Part shown: positions 57,140 through 64,000 of the stretch, one piece after another
How positions within the stretch are numbered: position 1 is the first letter of the stretch
Layout: each line of letters starts with the position of its first letter
Source: Margaritifera margaritifera
Taxonomy: Eukaryota > Mollusca > Bivalvia > Unionida > Margaritiferidae
DNA length: 64,000 bases
Direction: 5' to 3'
Assembly (NCBI GenBank): GCA_029931535.1
Contig: JAQPZY010001610.1
Span: forward strand, 3,199,501-3,263,500
The notes under the pieces: model-generated
The model's input: the letters and a program-made list of their open reading frames with translations, nothing else
The model's database searches: none
What the model was told of the DNA's origin: nothing
Translations under genes and position numbers: made by a program

Positions 57140-58022
57140 GTTTAGTTGTTGCTGTTTGTAGGGATGTTAGCGGTGTTCGTCTTGCTGTTATTATTGTTGT
57201 AATATTACCAAGGCTGTTTTGCTATTATCATCGTTGTTATTGATATTGTTGCTGTTATTGAATTCATCATTCATTTAATACTGTGGCTAACTGGTGCGGT
57301 GAGCATTTTACATCAGTGCTGTTTTGTGTACAAAAATCATTCTTTCTCAGCGAAAAAAAATAAATAAACAACAACTGAAAAATACATTTTATACTCATTT
57401 TATAGCGCATATAGCAAAAAGAATGAAGTGAATTATCAGAATAATATCAAGGTGGTAAATATTACTAAAACAAATTTCCGATGTTTGCTTCTTGTTATAT
57501 ATGTTTCAAAGGACTATGAATAGAACGGTATGGAAGACATACTTTCTTTCTACGCTGTTGTTTGTTACACGTCTACATATTTTCATCACATGTGAATACA
57601 AGAGAAAACTTCTGAAATGCTAAAATAAATTTTTAAATAGATGACACTGAATGCCTTTGTAATTTATACTTTGCTGATCGCTGATTGCTGAAGATACCAC
57701 CTGTCACTTTCACGTGGTTACCTCTAAGTGAGTCTAGATGATTCTTTCTTTCTAACCTTTTCTCTACATCGTGTTCAAACACGCACGTGCAAATACACGA
57801 CGACAATTTACAATGTTAATCGTATTACAGTCCATGAAACCCCACGATTAAAAAATTATTTTGCAAGCGATCCATCGAGAAGAAGAAATTATTTTGCAAG
57901 CGATCCATCGAGAAGAAGAAAATCATTAAGTATTTCTTGCACGACTTACATACCTCTACCTGTTACTGAACTCCCCTGTACAAAACATGTAAACTGACCT
58001 ATATTTGTATGAATCTCGAGAG
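57140..58022. repeat. Exact 33-bp duplication in unique sequence
   Basis: ATTATTTTGCAAGCGATCCA TCGAGAAGAAGAA occurs twice in a row at 57855-57920. The plus frame 57728-57997 contains it as NYFASDPSRRR twice; the protein is otherwise unrecognised. A GTT/ATT-rich stretch lies at 57140-57260. Confidence 0.85.
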
Positions 58023-58427
58023 TTAGAGCAATGAAACTAATTGACAACAAAAGATTCTTCTTAAAGGCAAATGAACTGCTTGTGACAAGCAAATTTTATT
58101 AAATGTAAAATGTGTGGAAAATTCGGTATTTACCAAAGTTTTGCTTTGTTCCACTAATGAAATTGATAATTTCTCGATCTCTTTTCCGCATACGACGACT
58201 ACCCCGATGCACAAGGTGTTGCCATATTTTATAAGCTCTTCACATGTGAAAGCAGTAATTTTCGATATCTGTGATGTTTTTAGTCCATTTTGGTAATGTG
58301 ACGAGATGACAGTCGGTTGAACGTGATTCAAAGTTTTAATAGTTGTTAGAAAGTTTAGATTTCATTTTTGAATATAATTTGATTTCATATCGAAAAGTAC
58401 ACGTCGTAACAGCATCTCTGAGTATCT
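58023..58427 (-). other. Unrecognised open frame downstream of the LINE ORF1 relic
   Basis: The minus frame 58023-58331 (102 codons) and a plus frame of 60 codons in the same place are of ordinary composition. Given position and strand the former could be the decayed space between ORF1 and ORF2 of the LINE, but I see no endonuclease motif. Confidence 0.25.
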
Positions 58428-59350
58428 TCATAAACTTTTAACCACACATCTAATTAATTTGTTTACACTGATTCCAGTTTTGAAGGTGTTCATATTTGTG
58501 AATGACATAAACTTCTTTAGCCATGCTCTTCTTTCTATTTTCATCGGAACCGGCAGCTCAGTCAGAATTCTCTTTGAAACTTGCAAGTGTTTAGTGCAAG
58601 ACAATACCCCTATCAATCCAACAATACCCCTATCAATCCAACAACTGAATCTAATTATAATGGGTGCTGAAACAGGAGCTTTTGGTTGGGTTGTATGAGC
58701 GTTCACAAACCACATGTCTTGTACGCGTTGTTTATTAATGCCCAAATATTTCTCAAGCACTTCCGTGACCACTCGGTAAATGTCTTCACCAGGATCGACC
58801 CGTCTAAGAAGGTCATATTTTTGTTCATATTCCACCATGAGAAGAATATTCACTCAAGATTTTTTTTTACCGGCTTTAACTTCTCGTGTCGGACCAGGAG
58901 CTCCTGTTCACTTTCATTTTGCAGTTTTGTCACCCTCTCATCACTGAAGTTTAGGTTCTCTTCAATATCAGTAATTCTATCTTTCATTGCTTTAGTTTCC
59001 TCCATATCAACCCAAAGTTGTGACCTCAAGTTGTCTACACTACTTTTTATATCATTAAGAACGGAATCTATCTTCCTGTCCAAAACCTGATATATTTTCT
59101 ATGCCTTCTTATCAAGTTCATCTAAAATTTTCTGTAACGCCAAGTTATCGACGGACATTTACGTGTCAGTTTGAGGTGCCCATTAGGCGCCACTATTAGA
59201 GGCATCCTTCACATTTACATCTGACACTTCCGTTCCAGAATGTTTGATAGATCTATCTTTAATTTTGGTTTTCTGTGATTTGTTTCGAACGGCGCTAACA
59301 TGCATAGAAGCTGTTATGGGAGTGCTCCTCAAATTAGGTTTGGATGCCAT
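58428..59350 (-). pseudogene. LINE ORF1p-like protein (coiled coil plus nucleic-acid-binding C-terminal domain), decayed
   Basis: The likely start is ATG at 59350 (MASKPNLRSTPITASM, basic N-terminus). The same frame continues to 58850 but is broken by stops near 59183, 59160 and 59095. Residues from 59083 down (DRKIDSVLNDIKSSVDNL to NESEQELL) have heptad-like spacing of a coiled coil. After a frameshift near 58855 the frame 58853-58428 reads EQKYDLL, DPGEDIYRVVTEVLEKYLGI, RVQDMWFVNAH, PIIIRFSCWIDR and RILTELPVPMKIERRAWLKK. This is the RRM/C-terminal pattern of L1-type ORF1 RNA chaperones (E-D..x..V, P-x-I-V/I-R-F, D-L-P). ORF2 was not found downstream. Confidence 0.75.
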
Positions 59351-59554
59351 TTTCTCTCGAAGGTAAAGAAGTTTCTTCGTAAACGGAGGGTGTGTGACTT
59401 CGTTAAAGGAATTGAATACACCGGTTTTGTAATGCACAAACACTTTCATCTACTTCTTTGCGAAATATTAACTATATCATTTAAGTTCCCAGTCAACAGT
59501 TTGCTTTCTTATATATAGATGAGCTACATTTTGGTACAATAAGGCTGTTCTCTT

Positions 59555-59610
59555 ACGAGATACTTTACCCGGCAAGCCAAGAACAACTGCCTCCCGCCAT
59601 GGCAAACCGG
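59555..59610 (-). promoter_or_regulatory. ETS/YY1-like cluster upstream of the LINE ORF1 relic
   Basis: On the minus strand AACTTCCGGTTTGCCATGGC GGG combines an ETS-type ACTTCCGG core with a YY1-type GCCATGGCGG. It lies about 240 bp upstream of the ORF1 start. Such TATA-less elements are common in promoters, including those of LINE 5' UTRs. Function is inferred only. Confidence 0.3.
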
Positions 59611-59727
59611 AAGTTATTTGCTATATAGTTTATCATCGTTGTTCTGGGTAATTTTTTTTATAGTTACAAAATAAACTTTATGGCAACAACGAATTCGTAA
59701 AAAAAAAATGTATCTGCGATATTCCGG

Positions 59728-59778
59728 ATGCGACTTAGTGACGTCACTATTTAAAGTTATCGGCCATATATATAAAAC
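59728..59778 (+). promoter_or_regulatory. CRE plus TATA-like promoter candidate
   Basis: TGACGTCA at 59739-59746 is a perfect CRE, preceded by ATTCCGGATG (ETS-like) at about 59721. CATATATATAAAAC lies about 18 bp downstream as a TATA-like element. It could drive the frame at 59886 but no transcript start can be shown. Confidence 0.3.
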
Positions 59779-59885
59779 TGCTAAAAGTTTTGTATACATT
59801 TCCTTTCACTTATTGTATTCATTGAAGGCACATATGAAAAAAAAGAGTTCATTTTCTTTTAAGGAGGTATGGTCTATCCGATTAT

Positions 59886-60155
59886 TTGTACTGCCTCGCA
59901 TCGATCTTAGTTACGCTCTTGTGCAAAGATTTTTTGGATAAAATATTGGAATATATCCGAACGCTTACGAAGAAATGTATAGACTGGGTCCTAATTTATC
60001 GTTACAAATATGAACATGAAATAGTCTTCGAATATAATCATTATGTACAAAGATCGAGAACAGCAAGAATAAAGTTACTTCAGGTAATGCTTAAAAACAA
60101 TGGATATTTTAGGCCAGTCATAACAGACATAGATACGTATTATAACACATGCTAA
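59886..60155 (+). CDS. Unrecognised 89-codon open frame
   Basis: Reads MYCLASILVTLLCKDFLDKI with a hydrophobic N-terminal stretch (about residues 3-13), then a basic, Tyr-rich part (YKYEHEIVFEYNHYVQRSRT), ending DIDTYYNTC. It lies about 110 bp downstream of the CRE/TATA-like motifs. A donor-like CAG|GTAATG occurs at about 60080, so only the first two thirds might be exon. No family is recognised; chance is a real possibility. Confidence 0.2.
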   Translation: MYCLASILVTLLCKDFLDKILEYIRTLTKKCIDWVLIYRYKYEHEIVFEYNHYVQRSRTARIKLLQVMLKNNGYFRPVITDIDTYYNTC

Positions 60156-60465
60156 GGGAACATGTACATAATGTAATATAATTAAAACATTAACATAATT
60201 TAATCACAAATTTTATGACATGTAGATTGCTTTTGTCTACTTTCACATTTTAGTCTAAATAAAAGTTCTGTAATGTAGAAAACGATAACAATGGGTGTCT
60301 ATTTTATCTTAATTTAAAAATAAAACAAAGATTCCACTTACAATATGGGGAAAAACTGATCTGAAATTCTCTTTGATAGAAATTATCTCATTTGTTTCTT
60401 CGTGTTTCTAACATATGGCCCAATTAATTTTTTTTTACATGTATATACCCGACCAAGTGGGCTAT
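60156..60465. other. AT-rich stretch without recognised gene
   Basis: Nothing supported. Confidence 0.5.
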
Positions 60466-60469
60466 TACG

Positions 60470-60880
60470 TATTTTCTATATTTGACAGTGATATTTACAT
60501 TGGTACGTATTTTCTATATTTGACAGTGATATTTACTTTGGTATGTATTTTCTATATTTGACAGTGATATTTACATTCGTACGCATTTTCTATATTCGAC
60601 AGTGGTATGTACATTGGTACGTATTTTCTATATTTGACAGTGGTACGTATTTTCTATATTCGACATTGGTATTTACATTCGTACGTATTTTCTATATTCG
60701 ACAGTGGTACGTATTTTCTATATTCGACATTGGTATTTACATTGGTACTTATTTTCTATATTCGACAGTGGTATTTACATTGGTACGTATTTTCTATATT
60801 CGACAGTGGTACGTATTTTCTATATTCGACAGTGGTATTTACATTGGTGCGTATTTTCTATATTCGACAGTGGTATTTAC
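60470..60880. repeat. Minisatellite of mixed 24-26 and 38-bp units
   Basis: The full unit is ACATTGGTACGTATTTTCTA plus TATTCGACAGTGGTATTT. A shortened unit lacks the GGTATTTACAT part. The two forms alternate irregularly, about 12 units in all. Long plus-strand frames (YVFSIFDSG...) are artefacts. Confidence 0.94.
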
Positions 60881-60882
60881 AG

Positions 60883-61002
60883 AACCTAACTTTATTTCAC
60901 GCAGATCACACGGCGATGCATGAGGATGAAGATAAAAGTACAATGCCGAAAGAGGCAAAAGAAACGCAAAATTATTTACACCTGGTGCTGAAAATATTTT
61001 GA
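60883..61002 (+). other. Possible 3' terminal exon of 40 codons
   Basis: After TATTTACAG (acceptor-like) the frame reads NLTLFHADHTAMHEDEDKST, then KEAKETQNYLHL, and ends LKIF at a TGA. Composition is protein-like and unlike the tandem repeat upstream. AATAAA lies 250 bp downstream at 61255. The pyrimidine tract before the AG is weak, and no partner exon is known. Confidence 0.25.
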
Positions 61003-61615
61003 CAGAAACTCTATCAATTTACACACATTACTAGATTTGTTGACATTTGTAGAATTGAATAACAAATCAAATTTCTATGCTTTAGGAGACTCTGCTTGAA
61101 TTATTACGCAAGAAAGTCCGGGGTGCTAAACTTGCCCGACTATATAGCGGCATGTTTAACTAATGGTTTGTCATCTTGGCTACTTTTATTATAAAACACG
61201 TACAAATTCAAACTGTTATATTTGACCATATTTTACCCAATTGTCTTTCTATCTAATAAAGTGATAACAATTTCAAAAGAAAATCTTTCATATTAAAGAA
61301 ATTGTTATGCTCATTTGTAGGCGCAGTTTTCTCTAATTTGGTAATTCGTCAATTCAGATTCAATGGTCATCACTATTCCTGACATGTCAAAACGTTGAAT
61401 GTACAAAAGACTTGTCCTTTCCAGCATGATGTGTTTTCTATTGTCTACTGCACCTGTTCATAATTAAAAAGAACATTAAAAATAATATAAGAATGTCTTT
61501 AGTACCCGTCTGGGACTTGAAATAGTCTGATTACCCCTCAACTACATATTTCTTTATTTCTTTTCTCATCGCATAGATATGCACATTTTCATATAGAAAT
61601 AGAGAGAATACGGGT
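61003..61615. other. Unique stretch with one AATAAA
   Basis: AATAAA at 61255-61260 is a potential polyadenylation signal. No other feature is supported. Confidence 0.4.
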
Positions 61616-61617
61616 TC

Positions 61618-61683
61618 TTTTGTTATCAGGGTCATGTCCCAAATATATATACTCAGTACTACTTCTGTTATCAGGGTCATATC

Positions 61684-61760
<77 letters not shown>

Positions 61761-61835
61761 GTATTACTTCTGTTATCAGGGTCATGTCCCAAATACATAT
61801 ATACTCAGTACTACTTCTGTTATCAGGGTCATGTC

Positions 61836-61921
<86 letters not shown>

Positions 61922-62012
61922 TCTGTATTTCTTCTGTTATCAGGGTCATGTCCCAAATATATATACTCAGTACTACTTCTGTTATCAGGGTCATGTTCCA
62001 AATATATATACT
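61618..62012. repeat. Composite array: 45-bp unit with embedded (TA)n tracts
   Basis: The unit CAGTACTACTTCTGTTATCA GGGTCATGTCCCAAATATAT occurs six times. In two of them the terminal ATATAT has expanded into pure (TA)n tracts (61688-61756 and 61838-61919). It shows a microsatellite nested within a minisatellite. All long frames here are artefacts. Confidence 0.95.
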
Positions 62013-62054
62013 ACTTATTTTGTATGTGAAAGTAAGGTTATTAAACGTGGTTAA

Positions 62055-62148
62055 TTTCATAGGATGTATACTGACTTTCATAGGGTGTATACGGACTTTC
62101 AAATGGTGTATACGGACTTTCATAGGATGTATACGGCGGCGAGGCATT
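62055..62148. repeat. 24-bp tandem repeat, four units
   Basis: Units read GGATGTATACGGACTTTCAT plus AGGG/ATGG variants. Confidence 0.92.
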
Positions 62149-62405
62149 ATTGAATATCGGACAGATCCCGGTACTTTCCGCCGTGTTTGCTTCTATCCGT
62201 CAGTTCGATAATGACAGTGAATTTGTGTCGTTACGATGATTGATAGCGGATGAGGAATCAATTGATAAATTCACTTTAAGCAACAAATCGAATTAAGAGA
62301 CACCAATAACTTAATATTAAATGACTTGCCAGGTCTTGCGGATATATAGCAGTAAATTTCTTCAAATGCGTGCAATATTCGTTTGTCCAAGGGCTCAATA
62401 TTTAA

Positions 62406-62563
62406 GAAATAATGACTTGAAAAGAGGTCTTCATTTCAACAGATAAATAAATGTTTTGATTGCTGAAGCTTTTAATAACGTCAAGTGATTATGTAAAACT
62501 TTGCAACATTGAAGACAGGTATTTATCTATTTAAATATATACATCTTTTCAAGTCATTATTTC
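62406..62563. repeat. Perfect 20-bp inverted repeat 158 bp across
   Basis: GAAATAATGACTTGAAAAGA at 62406-62425 is the exact reverse complement of 62544-62563. The interior is unique and noncoding. It may be a small MITE, but no clear target duplication flanks it. Confidence 0.8.
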
Positions 62564-63605
62564 GAATCTAACATGAGAAATAAACAACAATTTGGCTTGT
62601 TTATATTGATTGCACTCCGCTGATATAGCACTATAGCATGAGTGCGTCTCACCCAACTCTGGATCACCATACAGAAGTCTTTTATTTTCTTCCTTTGTTT
62701 GATACTTGCATCTATATTAAACATATTAATATATTACAACCAGAATAAAGTTTGGAGAAAGACTTTGTCAGTATCTTTTCAAACGCTTCAGTTTTTGACT
62801 CGACTGGACGCTTTTTAATTCCTTTATAACGCATAACATGAAATGCTTGTTTAATTTTTTTTTATATGTAGATGATTTTCTTGAGAGAGCATCATCTCTA
62901 TTAAAAAGATACATGATCTGTACGCGTTAATCGTAGAAATATATTTGTTTTTGTGGAAAACTGCTCACTCGTCACAGATTTGTTTTTGTTTTCATTGTGT
63001 TTTACTTCACACATGATATGATTGCCATGGTGGAAGTTTAATAACATCACAAAGAAACAGTAATAGGAGGGGTGAGATTAGATGAAAGTAATGAATAAAC
63101 GAAAATAAGAGTTTCTGAAAGCATCTTTCATAGTTTGCGACAATTAGTTTTTACTAGAAACTAATTCAATTTAAATGCTCTAAATGGGAAATGTTCGCGA
63201 CAAATACACCCGCATTGGCATTAAGGATGTCGAATTAACGGCGCCAGGTTGATTACCTAGAACAAAATTTATTTAGTCTAGGATTTTAAACACAGAAGTC
63301 ATACGTAAATGTTTTGACCTATTACACTTTGGTCGCAAATACTAAAACGAACTTGGTGTGTTGTAAAGTCTTTGTGTACTTGGCCACTTTTCTGCAAAGA
63401 CTTTAGACTTTTGATAGATTCCTTTGGCAAAACTATCACAACCAATTAAGAATTATTAATCAAATAACATTAATGGTCGCTGTGTTTAAAGTCATCAAAA
63501 ATATATCTGGATGGCGAACTTTGAAATGTGCATCATACTTATGTTTTTAAATCTCTATTAAGGTGTTGCTGTTCATCTCTTAAAAAATATAGTATTGATT
63601 AAACA
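62564..63605. other. Gene-free AT-rich stretch
   Basis: No feature could be supported. Confidence 0.5.
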
Positions 63606-63608
63606 GTT

Positions 63609-63772
63609 GTGACTGCCTGCCCCATAGTCTTTGCATCCGGCACATTGCGTCCCGCCAAATGGCGTGACTGTTTGCCCCATGGTCATTGCATCCGGCACAC
63701 TGCGTTCTGCCAAATGGTGTGACTGAATGCCACATGGTCTTTGCATTCAGTACATTGCATCCCGCCAAAGAA
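63609..63772. repeat. 55-bp minisatellite, three units
   Basis: The unit is GTGACTGCCTGCCCCATAGT, CTTTGCATCCGGCACATTGC, GTCCCGCCAAATGGC. It is relatively GC-rich. Frames on both strands over it (63580-63846 minus, 63686-63883 plus) are by-products. Confidence 0.95.
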
Positions 63773-64000
63773 GTTGTATTTAGAAACGGACGGAGTACTA
63801 ATGGGATTTCAGCTGCGTTACAAAAACAAAACAAAAGAAAAAACACTGGAATGTGTTTTTTAAAGAGGTTAGCAATAAATTAAGCACTGTTCATAGGAAT
63901 TTCGAGTCAGTGTTTGGGTAATAGAAAGACATAAAGGAGAACACTTGAGCCTTCCGTCTCAGAAAGATAAAAAGTGCCTTATTTTTTTTTACAGAGGACA

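Noticed and set aside
1..64000. Telomeric or rDNA content
   Set aside because: No TTAGGG-type array and no ribosomal RNA core sequence was seen on either strand.

Overview
The window is nuclear DNA of an invertebrate animal, most likely a mollusc and perhaps a bivalve. The host is inferred from AT-rich, intron- and intergene-like sequence, FLYWCH-type MULE and jockey-type LINE relics, and a very high density of minisatellites; no host gene fixes the species. Nothing looks prokaryotic: there are no operons, and most long open frames lie inside tandem repeats. I found no complete host protein-coding gene.

By my summation of the array lengths, roughly a third of the 64 kb is tandem repeat. About 30 minisatellite arrays have units of 19 to 77 bp. 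The largest are a 54-bp array (13.2-15.5 kb), a 32-bp array (17.6-19.3 kb), a 49-bp array (25.0-27.3 kb) and a 40-bp array (55.1-56.7 kb). There are also (TA)n, (GT)n, (TATG)n and ATC/ATT microsatellites.

Transposon layer. 0-0.7 kb: broken 3' end of a LINE. 2.0-2.4 and 6.2-6.5 kb: two copies of a foldback-containing repeat. 3.36-3.52 kb: a near-perfect 158-bp hairpin. 4.70-6.02 kb: a complete MULE insertion with terminal inverted repeats and a perfect 9-bp target duplication, internally deleted and encoding FLYWCH plus partial transposase. 21.8-22.1 kb: a second truncated MULE of the same family. 22.2-22.6 kb and 28.4-31.7 kb: antisense jockey-like LINE relics. 32.6-32.9 kb: the C-terminal end of another LINE reverse transcriptase. 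40.6 kb: a tRNA-like A/B box. 56.51-56.71 kb: a hAT MITE with an 8-bp target duplication inside a minisatellite. 58.4-59.35 kb: a decayed LINE ORF1p with a possible 5' promoter.

Most notable: at least three minisatellites appear to have grown out of identifiable sequence. The 29-bp array at 30.5-31.3 kb repeats codons of the reverse transcriptase just after its YxDD motif, and the flanking reading frame enters and leaves the array in register. The 36-bp array at 22.6 kb repeats a segment that is single copy in the homologous LINE tail at 29.2 kb. The 35-bp array at 52.5 kb begins in a coding-like stretch (52,196-52,552) that may be the remnant of a host exon. Together they show how unit sequences of this repeat-rich genome are born.
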